Of a stretch of 64,000 nt of DNA, positions 8,358 through 16,799 are shown in pieces. Under the pieces are notes generated by a model. It did no database searches, had not been told where the DNA came from, and saw nothing but the letters and a program-made list of their open reading frames with translations. The translations under genes were made by a program, and so were the position numbers. The DNA is from Neobacillus sp. DY30 (GTDB lineage Bacteria > Bacillota > Bacilli > Bacillales > Cytobacillaceae), in the NCBI RefSeq assembly GCF_030123065.1, contig NZ_CP126093.1, positions 3,352,001-3,416,000 of the forward strand, written 5' to 3'. How positions within the stretch are numbered: position 1 is the stretch's first letter; every line of letters starts with the position of its first letter.

Positions 8358-9041
8358 ATGGGTTTACACGCTGACCATATGTCAGAACCACGCAGGAGGA
8401 TTATACTGTTTATAAAAAACCACGGATCCTCATCAATGAGCGAGCTGGCTTCCTACTTAGATATTAGTGGTGAAGGTGTACGGCAGCACCTTCTTCATTT
8501 AGAAAAAGAAGGATGGGTAACTCGTTATTCAGAAAACAATGGGATTGGCCGTCCTGTATTACACTATCGATTAACCACTGCCGGCGAACATCTTTTCGAA
8601 AAAAATTACGATCACTTGACCATTGAAGTTTTAGATACATTGACAAATTTTCTTGGGGAAGGAGCACTAAAACATTTACTTTCAGCTATGATTGAACAAA
8701 GAATTCGCCTTTGGGAACCAAAATTAGAAGGATTAAATACAGACGAACGCCTCAATGTATTAAAGGATTTCTATCAAAAAGATGATTCATTTATGGAAAT
8801 AGAAAATAAAAATCATGTTTATTCCTTAATTGAACGTAACTGCCCTTTCCATAATGTTGCATTGCAGCGACCTATTCTTTGTACTGTAAGCGTTTCTGTG
8901 TTAACTCATTTGTTAGGTTGTTCGGTAAAAAGAGAGAAACGACTTCAGAATGGTGATGGTTGTTGTGTATTTAAGGTTCTTTTGGATGAACCGGTGAGTG
9001 AAAACACGCCAAAAATCATCATAGAAGATGAGTATTCCTAA
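8358..9041 (+). CDS. SufR-like iron-sulfur winged-helix regulator
   Basis: A 227-residue transcription factor. Residues about 1-75 are a winged helix (SELASYLDISGEGVRQHL recognition region, then the wing GIGRPVLHYRLT). The C-terminal part has four spaced cysteine positions, C-x12-C-x12-C-x13-CC (from NCPF near residue 175 to GCCVF), which closely resembles the cluster-binding array of SufR-type regulators. I infer an Fe-S or redox-responsive repressor or activator. folE follows 21 nt later on the same strand, so the pair probably forms one operon, either autoregulated or linking pterin synthesis to iron/redox state. GGGAGGG precedes the ATG. It is not the suf operon regulator by context, since no suf genes are nearby. 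Confidence 0.75.
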   Translation: MGLHADHMSEPRRRIILFIKNHGSSSMSELASYLDISGEGVRQHLLHLEKEGWVTRYSENNGIGRPVLHYRLTTAGEHLFEKNYDHLTIEVLDTLTNFLGEGALKHLLSAMIEQRIRLWEPKLEGLNTDERLNVLKDFYQKDDSFMEIENKNHVYSLIERNCPFHNVALQRPILCTVSVSVLTHLLGCSVKREKRLQNGDGCCVFKVLLDEPVSENTPKIIIEDEYS

Positions 9042-9062
9042 AATTTATAAAGGGATGATGTG

Positions 9063-9707
9063 ATGATGAAGAGTGAGCAGTTACAGGTATTGAACAAAAA
9101 GTTCCCTCATTTATTTACCCAACAAACTGCATCTGAAAACTTTACCAACCTTACTCAGTTTTCAGAAGCAGTAAAACAGTTAATTAAACTTTGCGGCGAT
9201 GATCCGGAGCGGGATGGTCTACTTGATACTCCTTTTAGAGTCCTTAAAGCATTTCTTGAGTATACAGAGGGTTATCAGGAAGATCCAAAAGTACATTTAG
9301 AGAAGACGTTTGATATACATCATAATGGGCTCATTTTAATAAAAGATATTGAGTTTTACTCTTTATGTGAACATCACTTTTCTCCGTTTTTCGGTGCTGC
9401 TCATATTGGCTATATTCCAAAAAAGAAAATAACAGGCCTTTCAAAAATGGGGAGATTGGTGGAAGGCTATGCAAAAAGGTTCCAGGTTCAAGAACGGCTT
9501 ACCACTCAGATTGCCGAGGCCATCGAAGAAGTATTAGAGCCAGAAGGTACGATTGTTGTAGTGGAAGCGAAACATATATGTATGTGCAGCAGAGGAATTA
9601 AAAAGGCGAACACCATTACCACAACATCGAGTCTTCTTGGAATCTACGAAAATCGACCAGATCTTCGTGCAGAGTTTTATTCACTAATAAAAAACACAAG
9701 AGAATAA
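9063..9707 (+). CDS. folE: GTP cyclohydrolase I (E. coli-type)
   Basis: FolE opens GTP to 7,8-dihydroneopterin triphosphate, the first step to folate and related pterins. The 214-residue protein has the core motifs: DGLLDTPFR, the zinc ligands in LCEHHF and HICM, and LSKMGRLVEGYAKRFQVQE. Its last third (CSRGIKKANTITTTSSLLG) resembles E. coli FolE (ARGIRDATSATTTTS) rather than B. subtilis FolE/MtrA (TMRGVRKPGAKT). This suggests a second, perhaps transferred, FolE beside the housekeeping one. GTG 9060, ATG 9063 and ATG 9066 are all possible starts; 9063 is best spaced from AGGG. It follows the SufR-like regulator by 21 nt. Confidence 0.92.
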   Translation: MMKSEQLQVLNKKFPHLFTQQTASENFTNLTQFSEAVKQLIKLCGDDPERDGLLDTPFRVLKAFLEYTEGYQEDPKVHLEKTFDIHHNGLILIKDIEFYSLCEHHFSPFFGAAHIGYIPKKKITGLSKMGRLVEGYAKRFQVQERLTTQIAEAIEEVLEPEGTIVVVEAKHICMCSRGIKKANTITTTSSLLGIYENRPDLRAEFYSLIKNTRE

Positions 9708-9718
9708 GAATTATAGAG

Positions 9719-9750
9719 GATGGCATCCGTATGATGTCGTCTTTTTTTAT
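9719..9750 (+). terminator. Intrinsic terminator after folE
   Basis: GATGGCATC pairs with GATGTCGTC (two G-U pairs) and is followed by seven T. Confidence 0.75.
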
Positions 9751-9862
9751 CTTTATAATCTTTATTAGAGCCTTTTTTTTAAAATTGCCTTTAAGGGAGG
9801 GTTTGTCTTTAACCTTTAATGCTTGCCTTCAATACTATAGTAATAAAAGGCAGGTGAGTAAC

Positions 9863-10663
9863 ATGTACTTGGTCGGCTTTTATTCGCCAAAGGCGAAATC
9901 GGGTGTAACCGAATTATCATTATCAATTTATCATTGGCTAAAGGCAAATACAGATTTATCCGCTGCGTTTATTTCTTATGGATCATTGGAAAAAGAAGGT
10001 CTCTCTGAAGAGGTTATCCATGAATTCTCTAAGTTGACATTAACAGAACAGAAACGAATCGTAAAAAATATGAAAAAAGAGTACGATATTATTATCTATG
10101 ATGCCTCGAGTCAGCTTTCTGAAGGAGTATTAAAGCTTTTGCCGATTGTAGATAGATTATTTGTAGTCGGTGAAGAAAATACAGACCTTGCTGTCAAACT
10201 CCATCAAATTATTCAATTCAACAAAATCTTTGATAAAAGTGTAAAAAATTTTATACAACATTTAAAAGGAAATAAAACCTTTATTATTCGGGAGAATAAG
10301 GAAGGCCGTGTGATCGGCTTTAATCATACAAAAAAAGAAACAAATGATATTGGGCAAATGGTATATAGAGATTATGTTACACGGTATCTGGAAGAAAAAT
10401 TTATTGAAAAAAACGAAAAAATCTATAGTAAAATTAAACAAATACCAAAAGAGACTTTGTTTCGCGGCTTATATGACCTTGGAATCGATTTCGAGAAAGC
10501 ATTGTTATTTCATGAATATGTTCTTTTACGTGAAGCGCTAGGACAAAATTATGATGAAGCACTAGAAAATCTATTCCCGCTATTAATAAATTCATCGTTT
10601 GAAGAAATACTAGAAAAATTTCAAAATGAACTTAAATTTATTGCAAAACTAAAATTATCCTAA
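9863..10663 (+). CDS. ParA/MinD-like protein with degenerate P-loop, function unknown
   Basis: From ATG 9863 (binding site AGGTGA) this gives 266 residues. The start LVGFYSPKAKSGVTELSLS lies where a deviant Walker A (KGGVGKTT) of ParA/MinD-type ATPases would be, and YDIIIYDASSQLS near residue 80 looks like the hydrophobic strand and Asp of a Walker B. The Walker A lacks the Gly-Lys-Thr needed for nucleotide binding, so ATPase activity is doubtful. The second half is helical and charged and resembles nothing I know. A longer in-frame extension reaches back to 9731 but runs through the folE terminator, so I reject it. It stands between two terminators and appears to be a single-gene unit. Confidence 0.6.
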   Translation: MYLVGFYSPKAKSGVTELSLSIYHWLKANTDLSAAFISYGSLEKEGLSEEVIHEFSKLTLTEQKRIVKNMKKEYDIIIYDASSQLSEGVLKLLPIVDRLFVVGEENTDLAVKLHQIIQFNKIFDKSVKNFIQHLKGNKTFIIRENKEGRVIGFNHTKKETNDIGQMVYRDYVTRYLEEKFIEKNEKIYSKIKQIPKETLFRGLYDLGIDFEKALLFHEYVLLREALGQNYDEALENLFPLLINSSFEEILEKFQNELKFIAKLKLS

Positions 10664-10693
10664 AAAGTCAGGAACCAATTTCCTGGCTTTTTA
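10662..10693 (+). terminator. Intrinsic terminator
   Basis: AGTCAGGAA and TTCCTGGCT flanked by A and T runs, overlapping the stop of the preceding gene. Confidence 0.85.
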
Positions 10694-10833
10694 CTAATTA
10701 GAATCATCAGTTGGGGCTTTTTTACTTAACAACTCTTTCAATTGCGGTATAATATTTTAGAAAATGGTTGAAGATGTAATCTATTTCTATTACTATTTTT
10801 ATGTAGAGCCAAAGTTGAAAGTGAGTGGACAAT

Positions 10834-11553
10834 ATGGGCCGTAAATGGAACAATATTAAAGAAAAGAAAGCATCAAAGGATGCAAATACCAGTCGTATTT
10901 ATGCTAAATTTGGAGTCGAAATTTATGTAGCAGCAAGAAGAGGCGAACCGAACCCTGAATCCAATCAGGCATTAAAATTCGTTCTAGAACGTGCAAAGAC
11001 TTATAATGTACCTAAACACATTATCGACCGTGCTATAGACAAAGCAAAAGGCGGTTCAGAAGAAAGCTACTCGGAGCTTCGTTATGAAGGTTTTGGACCG
11101 AACGGGTCAATGGTTATCGTCGATGCCTTAACAAATAACGTGAACCGTACAGCTTCTGACGTACGTGCTGCCTTTGGTAAAAATGGCGGAAACATGGGGG
11201 TCAGCGGTTCTGTAGCCTATATGTTTGACGCAACAGCGGTTATTGGTCTAGAAGGTAAAACTGCAGATGAAGTATTAGAAATCTTGATGGAAGCGGATGT
11301 AGATGTTCGTGACATTATAGAAGAAGAAGAATCTGTTATCGTTTATGCTGAGCCTGAACAGTTCCATGCAGTACAAGAAGCTTTTAAAAATGCTGGTATT
11401 ACTGAATTCACAGTTGCAGAATTAACGATGCTTGCTCAAAATGAAGTGACACTTCCAGAGGATGCTCAAGCAAAGTTCGAAAAAATGATTGATGCATTAG
11501 AAGACCTTGAAGATGTTCAACAAGTGTACCACAATGTTGACTTAGGTGAATAG
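10834..11553 (+). CDS. yeeI: YebC/PmpR-family regulatory protein YeeI
   Basis: 239 residues, nearly colinear with B. subtilis YeeI: start [13 protein letters not shown], then [49 protein letters not shown] and the end [13 protein letters not shown]. The YebC family includes DNA-binding regulators (PmpR) and, as shown for B. subtilis YebC2/YeeI, a factor helping ribosomes through difficult sequences such as polyproline. The upstream in-frame GTG at 10825 is a weaker start. A terminator follows, so it is monocistronic. Confidence 0.95.
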   Translation: MGRKWNNIKEKKASKDANTSRIYAKFGVEIYVAARRGEPNPESNQALKFVLERAKTYNVPKHIIDRAIDKAKGGSEESYSELRYEGFGPNGSMVIVDALTNNVNRTASDVRAAFGKNGGNMGVSGSVAYMFDATAVIGLEGKTADEVLEILMEADVDVRDIIEEEESVIVYAEPEQFHAVQEAFKNAGITEFTVAELTMLAQNEVTLPEDAQAKFEKMIDALEDLEDVQQVYHNVDLGE

Positions 11554-11560
11554 GACTTGA

Positions 11561-11597
11561 AGAAGACCTTTGCTTATGACAAAGGTCTTTTCGTTTA
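11561..11597 (+). terminator. Intrinsic terminator after yeeI
   Basis: AAGACCTTTG and CAAAGGTCTT separated by CTTATGA, followed by TTCGTTT. Confidence 0.85.
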
Positions 11598-11621
11598 GAT
11601 AAAGCTTAAGGTAGGTGGAAA

Positions 11622-12257
11622 ATGTCTAAAACAATAAAAATTCAACCCCCAAAAATTCCAGATGGTTTAACGTCTAAACCCTTTCAACTCATGGAAGATC
11701 CTTTTTATGAAATGTGTTTAATCAGTGATTGTTCTATTTTAGGTGAAGAAATACATAGAATACGTTTTGAACAAGTGATTTTTAAAAATGTCACTTTTTT
11801 GGATGTTTCGTTTAGAAATATCGAATTAACAGATTGTTTGTTTGAACACTGCGATTTATCTAATACGGATTTTAGAGATGGCAGCATTCATCGCGTAGAA
11901 TTTAAAGAATCTAAAATACTCGGACTTAATCTTTCGGACGCTTCCCTTGGCAATGTTTTATTTGAAAATTGTAATGCAAATATGATTTCTTTTGGATATT
12001 CCAAACTAAAGCAAGTATACTTTGATTCTTGTTCACTGCGTAACGCTGACTATTACGAATCGAAATTTAATAAGGTAGCATTTAAAGACTGTAATTTAAA
12101 TGAAGCCAATTTTGAACAAACCCCTTTAAAAGGGATTGATTTAAGTACTTGCAGCTTTGATCAATTAAATGTATCGATAAAAGACCTTGCGGGCTGTGAA
12201 GTTTCTTCAGATCAAGCCTTAGGATTTGCACGATTATTAGGATTGATAATAAAATAA
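11622..12257 (+). CDS. Pentapeptide-repeat protein
   Basis: 211 residues. From about residue 45 to 185 the sequence has a five-residue period with Leu/Phe at the centre (A/C/S-D/N-L/F-x-x), for example LTDCLFEHCDLSNTDFRD and KDCNLNEANFEQ. This predicts a right-handed quadrilateral beta-helix of about seven turns. Similar proteins include gyrase-protecting Qnr/MfpA, but most Bacillus members have no known role; nothing here shows gyrase protection. GGTAGGTGG precedes the ATG. It follows yeeI behind a terminator and stands alone. Confidence 0.85.
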   Translation: MSKTIKIQPPKIPDGLTSKPFQLMEDPFYEMCLISDCSILGEEIHRIRFEQVIFKNVTFLDVSFRNIELTDCLFEHCDLSNTDFRDGSIHRVEFKESKILGLNLSDASLGNVLFENCNANMISFGYSKLKQVYFDSCSLRNADYYESKFNKVAFKDCNLNEANFEQTPLKGIDLSTCSFDQLNVSIKDLAGCEVSSDQALGFARLLGLIIK

Positions 12258-12386
12258 ACCTATTCGGGAGCAGCCTTATCGGATTGCTCCTACTTAAGTA
12301 ATAGGAAGAATACATCGCTTATCAGCAAACCATAAGCATGAAATTAATATGGGTACGCAAACTATATAAAAAAAGGGGATATCTAC

Positions 12387-13142
12387 ATGAAACAAGGTCT
12401 GGATTCTAATGTATTATCAGTATTAGAAGATAAAATCCAATTAATAAAAACAGATAAAGGTGCAATTTATTTGGTCGGACCTATAAAGCTTCCTGTTAAT
12501 TTATACGGAGAAACTGTGGAGTTTAAATGGTACTGCTGGTTAAATTGTGATGAAGTTACAGAGGACTACCAAAGGATTATTGATAAATTATCCTCATCAA
12601 ACTTAGCGGAATTACAACAGTCAAGTGTCTTAGTTTATGGAGACTTTGAGTATGCTGATGAAGCGATTATTCGTATGCATTCTATTTGCCATACCGGTGA
12701 TATTTTTGGAAGTAAAAGATGTGATTGCGGCTATCAGCTTAAAAAATCAATGAAAATGATCCAGGAACACGGAACAGGTGCCTTATTCTATTTAGCAAAC
12801 CATGAAGGAAGAGGAATTGGCTTATTTAGTAAGGCAATGGCTTATGTGCTTCAAGAAAACGGGTATGACACGGTTGAGGCAAATGAAGGTCTTGGGTTTG
12901 TAGATGACTCCAGAAACTATAGCGATGCCATCCAAGTGTTAAAGGCGATTCGTCAAAAACCGGTTACTTTAATGACAAACAATCCTAAAAAATTGAATGC
13001 CTTAAAAGAAGCTGGTTTAGAAGTTTCAGGAAGACAGCCATTATGGGGAGATATCTCCGAATATAATGAGAAATACTTACAGACCAAGATTAATAAGTCT
13101 GGGCATCTTGAAGAGGATGAGGGGACTTGTCCAAATGACTAA
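12387..13142 (+). CDS. ribA: GTP cyclohydrolase II (stand-alone RibA domain)
   Basis: This enzyme opens GTP to 2,5-diamino-6-ribosylamino-4(3H)-pyrimidinone 5'-phosphate, the first step of riboflavin synthesis. The 251-residue protein has about 80 N-terminal residues of unclear role. The core follows with RMHSICHTGDIFGSKRCDCG (zinc cysteines), the FYLANHEGRGIGL region with the conserved Tyr that precedes the EGR motif, GYDTVEANEGLGF and TNNPKK. The RibB (DHBP synthase) half found in the Bacillus RibBA is absent. No FMN riboswitch is visible upstream. The stop overlaps the ribD start by 8 nt, so the two are translationally coupled. AAAAGGGGAT serves as binding site. Confidence 0.9.
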   Translation: MKQGLDSNVLSVLEDKIQLIKTDKGAIYLVGPIKLPVNLYGETVEFKWYCWLNCDEVTEDYQRIIDKLSSSNLAELQQSSVLVYGDFEYADEAIIRMHSICHTGDIFGSKRCDCGYQLKKSMKMIQEHGTGALFYLANHEGRGIGLFSKAMAYVLQENGYDTVEANEGLGFVDDSRNYSDAIQVLKAIRQKPVTLMTNNPKKLNALKEAGLEVSGRQPLWGDISEYNEKYLQTKINKSGHLEEDEGTCPND

Positions 13143-14238
13143 TCACGAATTTTATATGGATTTAGCCTTAAAAAATGCCCAGGCGATGAAAGGGCAGACT
13201 GACCCCAATCCATTGGTTGGCTCCGTTATTGTGAATGATAACCGTGTCGTGGGAATAGGTGCTCACTTGAAGGCAGGGGAGCCTCATGCTGAAATTCATG
13301 CCATTCGCATGGCTGGTGAAAAGGCAAAAGGCGGTACTATTTATGTGACATTAGAACCGTGTTCTCACCATGGCAGAACTGGTCCTTGTGCTGTGGCGAT
13401 TGTTGAAGCTGGAATTAAGAGGGTTGTCATTGCAACTCTTGATCCCAATCCAGTAGTGTCAGGAAATGGTGTAAAAATATTAGAGGACGCAGGGATTGAA
13501 GTAATTATTGGTGTACGTCAAGAAGAGTCACAAAGGATGAACGAAGTTTTTAATAAGTTCATTGTTGAAAAAACACCTTTTGTGACATTGAAAGCAGGAA
13601 TCACTCTAGATGGAAAAATTGCGACCCATTCATTTGATAGTAAATGGATAACGTCTGAAGATGCGCGAAAAGATGTGCATCACCTTCGAAACGAAAATAT
13701 GGGGATTCTTGTTGGAGTTAACACCGTTATTAAAGATGATCCTGAGCTTACGACCAGGATACCGAACGGCCGTAACCCGATTCGAATTGTTCTAGATTCT
13801 ACCTTAAGAATTCCCTTAGAATCTAGAGTCGTTACGGATAAGCTCGCTGAAACATGGATCTTTACAAGCGAAAATTATGATAAAGAAAAGCGCAAGGTAT
13901 TAGAAGGTTTAGGAATTTTAGTTATTCCAACTAGCGGTTCCAAACATGTTAATCCAGCTGAAGTGCTTCAAATACTAGGCGAAAAACTTGTATCCTCTTT
14001 ATTAATCGAAGGAGGAGGCACCGTTAACTGGGCTTTCCTCGAAAATAAATTAATTGATAAAGTTGTACTATATGTAGCACCAAAAATTATTGGCGGCCAT
14101 AACGCTCCGTCCTTTTTAGCAGGAGCAGGGATGGATAAAATGAAAGATGCAGTGCAGTTAGCTGGCTTATCTGTTCAGCAAATTGGACCTGACTACAAAT
14201 TTACTGGATATCCGATTTACTCACACGAGGGGCATTAA
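13135..14238 (+). CDS. ribD: Riboflavin biosynthesis deaminase/reductase RibD
   Basis: A bifunctional 367-residue enzyme. The N-terminal deaminase (residues about 1-145) shows PHAEIHAI and LEPCSHHGRTGPC, the zinc site, plus the DPNP motif. The C-terminal reductase (about 146-360) shows TLKAGITLDGKIAT, KWITSEDAR and LIEGGGTVNW. Together they convert the GTP cyclohydrolase II product to 5-amino-6-(ribitylamino)uracil 5'-phosphate. ATG 13135 overlaps the end of the ribA-like gene and has GAGGGGAC upstream. ribE and ribH, which would complete riboflavin, are not here, so this pair is either a duplicate or feeds another product. Confidence 0.93.
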   Translation: MTNHEFYMDLALKNAQAMKGQTDPNPLVGSVIVNDNRVVGIGAHLKAGEPHAEIHAIRMAGEKAKGGTIYVTLEPCSHHGRTGPCAVAIVEAGIKRVVIATLDPNPVVSGNGVKILEDAGIEVIIGVRQEESQRMNEVFNKFIVEKTPFVTLKAGITLDGKIATHSFDSKWITSEDARKDVHHLRNENMGILVGVNTVIKDDPELTTRIPNGRNPIRIVLDSTLRIPLESRVVTDKLAETWIFTSENYDKEKRKVLEGLGILVIPTSGSKHVNPAEVLQILGEKLVSSLLIEGGGTVNWAFLENKLIDKVVLYVAPKIIGGHNAPSFLAGAGMDKMKDAVQLAGLSVQQIGPDYKFTGYPIYSHEGH

Positions 14239-14239
14239 G

Positions 14240-14812
14240 ATGAAATTTGGTTTCGATATTGATGATACACTTATCAATTTAAGAGAACATGCATTTAATA
14301 TATACAATAAAAAATTAAACAAAAATGTACCAACTGAAGTATTCTACGATTTAAAAAGAGTGGAAATTCATGAGCCCTTTGGATTAACCGAAGAAGAGGG
14401 GGGCAAAATGTGGAAATCATCTTTAGAAGAGATTTATTATACAGACTGTCCGCCTTTTCCAAATGCGGTAGAAACGTTACAAGAACTAGATAAAAAAGGG
14501 CACGAAATCTATTACATAACCGCACGTCCAAAAGAACATGGAGAGCGGACGAAAAAATGGATGATTGAACAAGGCTTTCCTGTTCGGGATGACCGTTTTT
14601 TCTATGGAATGCTGGATCATGAAAAGGTAGAAATTATTAAAGAATTAGAGCTTGACTATTACTTTGATGATAAGGCTGAGGTTTTAGATACTTTAACGCA
14701 TGACTCGTTAAAAGTGTTTGTAAGGGACCAGTCCTATAATCGACATTTGCAATATCCCCGGATTTTAAATTGGACAGAATTAAATGAAATTTTGAAAAAA
14801 GAACTTGAATAG
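14240..14812 (+). CDS. HAD phosphatase / 5'-nucleotidase family (YqfW-like)
   Basis: 190 residues with HAD motif I at the very start (FGFDIDDTLI), motif II YYITARP near residue 94 and a motif III/IV region with YYFDDKAEV. The pattern fits the 5'(3')-deoxyribonucleotidase (NT5C/YqfW) branch. The ATG lies 1 nt after the ribD stop, with GAGGGG just ahead, so it is the third gene of the ribA-ribD operon. The step after RibD needs a phosphatase that removes the 5'-phosphate from ARPP, a job done by HAD enzymes in B. subtilis (YcsE, YwtE, YitU). By position this protein is a good candidate for that reaction; this is inference, and the family name alone would suggest a nucleotidase. Confidence 0.85.
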   Translation: MKFGFDIDDTLINLREHAFNIYNKKLNKNVPTEVFYDLKRVEIHEPFGLTEEEGGKMWKSSLEEIYYTDCPPFPNAVETLQELDKKGHEIYYITARPKEHGERTKKWMIEQGFPVRDDRFFYGMLDHEKVEIIKELELDYYFDDKAEVLDTLTHDSLKVFVRDQSYNRHLQYPRILNWTELNEILKKELE

Positions 14813-14819
14813 GTGAAAG

Positions 14820-14853
14820 AAACAGGAGGGATATATAGCCCTTCTGTTTTTTG
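14820..14853 (+). terminator. Terminator of the ribA-ribD-HAD operon
   Basis: AACAGGAGGG pairs with CCCTTCTGTT (one G-U), followed by a T run. Confidence 0.85.
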
Positions 14854-14933
14854 GTTTTCACCAATTTTGGTGATATCAAGAGAATGATCGTGAAAAACAG
14901 TAAAAATCACAAATGTGTGCGTTTACATTCAAT

Positions 14934-14962
14934 TTCACAAATTTGTCACATTCGGATATACT
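14934..14962 (+). promoter_or_regulatory. Sigma-A promoter for the SulP gene
   Basis: TTCACA, 17-nt spacer, TATACT, 75 nt before the SulP start codon. Confidence 0.6.
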
Positions 14963-15036
14963 GTGTTTTGTTCACAACGGACCCGGCTTTCATGAGAGTT
15001 GAAAGTCATAAATAAAAAAATAGAAAGAGGTGCTTC

Positions 15037-16509
15037 ATGAACCTTAACACAATTAAATATGAATGGTTCGGAAATATAAGAGGAGATGTATTGTCCGGAA
15101 TTGTTGTTGCTATGGCATTAATCCCTGAGGCTATTGCATTTTCGCTCATTGCTGGTGTTGACCCAATGGTGGGTTTGTATGCATCATTCTGTATTGCTGT
15201 TGTCATCGCATTTACAGGGGGAAGACCTGGGATGATTTCGGCCGCAACGGGTGCAACCGCCTTGGTAATGGTGACGTTAGTGGCAGACTACGGTTTACAA
15301 TACTTACTCGCTGCAACCATACTTACGGGAGTAATACAAATTATAATGGGTGTACTCAAATTAGGGCGTCTAATGAAATTTGTGCCGCGTTCTGTTATGG
15401 TCGGCTTTGTAAACGCACTTGCCATTTTAATTTTTTCTGCCCAGTTAACACACTTTGCTGGGGAATCTTGGGTTATGTATGCCATGGTAGCAGGATCTCT
15501 AGCTATTATTTATATTTTTCCTCGGTTTACAAAGGTTGTACCTTCCCCATTAGTTGCAATTATAACAATTACGGTTATTGCGGTTATGACGGGAAGTGGA
15601 GTTCGAACGATTGGAGACATGGGAGAATTGTCTCAAACTCTGCCATTTTTCTTAATTCCTGACATTCCATTTACTTTTGAAACACTACAAATCATTTTCC
15701 CATATTCACTATCCATTGCGATTGTTGGTTTGGTTGAATCTTTGTTAACAGCTTCAATTGTGGACGATATGACGGATACAACTAGTGACAAGAATAAGGA
15801 AGCAAGAGGGCAGGGAATAGCCAACATCGTTTCAGGATTCTTCGGCGGTATGGCTGGTTGTGCTATGATTGGACAATCTGTTATTAATGTAAAATCTGGC
15901 GGTCGTGGAAGACTATCGGCGTTTGTAGCTGGTGCCTTTCTAATGGTCTTAATCATCCTCTTAAATGATTTCTTAGTCCAAATACCAATGGCAGCATTAG
16001 TGGGTGTTATGTTCATGGTTTCCATCGGAACATTTGATTGGTCATCTATTAAGAACATTCCCAAAACTCCCATTTCCGATACTATTGTAATGATTGCAAC
16101 TGTTGGAACAGTTCTTATGACACATGATTTATCAAAAGGTGTTTTTGTAGGAATTCTATTAAGTGCGATTTTCTTTGCATCAAAAATTTCCAAAGTGAGA
16201 ATAACAGCTTCAAAAACTTCACATAAAAAAGTCTATACTGTTTCAGGTCAATTATTTTTTGCTTCTGTTACTGATTTTGTAGAGGGCTTTGCCTACAATG
16301 AGGACGTAAATGAAGTAACAATTGATCTAACACAAGCACATTTATGGGATGATTCAGCTGTTGCCGCTATTGATAAGGTAGTCATCAAATATCACCAGAA
16401 CGGTATTAGAGTTCAGTTAATCGGTCTGAATAAAGAGAGCAATAAATTGATAGAAAAACTGGCAGTCCATAATAAACCAGGCGGACTTGAAAAGGCTGCC
16501 GGTCACTAA
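15037..16509 (+). CDS. SulP-family anion transporter with STAS domain
   Basis: 490 residues with ten or more hydrophobic spans, then a cytoplasmic STAS domain (about residues 390-480: [32 protein letters not shown]). The first span contains [21 protein letters not shown], the SulP signature. Members carry sulfate, bicarbonate or other anions, and small bacterial ones of this type resemble BicA-like and B. subtilis YbaR proteins; the anion cannot be told. The start ATG has AAAGAGGTG upstream. A promoter and a terminator frame it as a single gene. Confidence 0.9.
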   Translation: MNLNTIKYEWFGNIRGDVLSGIVVAMALIPEAIAFSLIAGVDPMVGLYASFCIAVVIAFTGGRPGMISAATGATALVMVTLVADYGLQYLLAATILTGVIQIIMGVLKLGRLMKFVPRSVMVGFVNALAILIFSAQLTHFAGESWVMYAMVAGSLAIIYIFPRFTKVVPSPLVAIITITVIAVMTGSGVRTIGDMGELSQTLPFFLIPDIPFTFETLQIIFPYSLSIAIVGLVESLLTASIVDDMTDTTSDKNKEARGQGIANIVSGFFGGMAGCAMIGQSVINVKSGGRGRLSAFVAGAFLMVLIILLNDFLVQIPMAALVGVMFMVSIGTFDWSSIKNIPKTPISDTIVMIATVGTVLMTHDLSKGVFVGILLSAIFFASKISKVRITASKTSHKKVYTVSGQLFFASVTDFVEGFAYNEDVNEVTIDLTQAHLWDDSAVAAIDKVVIKYHQNGIRVQLIGLNKESNKLIEKLAVHNKPGGLEKAAGH

Positions 16510-16519
16510 TAAATTTACT

Positions 16520-16553
16520 AACACGCTGATGATAGAATCAGCGTGTTTTTTTT
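16520..16553 (+). terminator. Intrinsic terminator after SulP gene
   Basis: ACACGCTGAT and ATCAGCGTGT around GATAGA, followed by eight T. Confidence 0.9.
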
Positions 16554-16733
16554 AAGTAAATTCACAAACTATCCATATATTTCAATTATTACATCGATAC
16601 AATTCGACATAAACAGTTTGTATATCTTATCTGCCCATCACGATATTTTGATAATTTTTGAAGGTATCAATGATATTAGTCGAATATGCATTTTACTCGT
16701 CGCAATTTATTGATATTTTCCATTTCGTACAGA

Positions 16734-16742
16734 TGCTACAAT
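16734..16742 (+). promoter_or_regulatory. Extended -10 promoter element upstream of glgC
   Basis: TGCTACAAT matches an extended -10 (TGnTATAAT, one mismatch) 58 nt before glgC. The -35 is not clear. Confidence 0.4.
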
Positions 16743-16799
16743 GAGGGCAACTAAACAAAGTATTACATACGGAACTTGTCTATGAAAGAGGTGATAGAG

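Noticed and set aside
9731..9862. 44-residue N-terminal extension of the ParA-like protein
   Set aside because: It runs over the folE terminator and lacks a binding site; ATG 9863 has both a site and a sensible protein start.
12258..12386. FMN riboswitch ahead of the ribA-like gene
   Set aside because: None of the conserved RFN segments is present.
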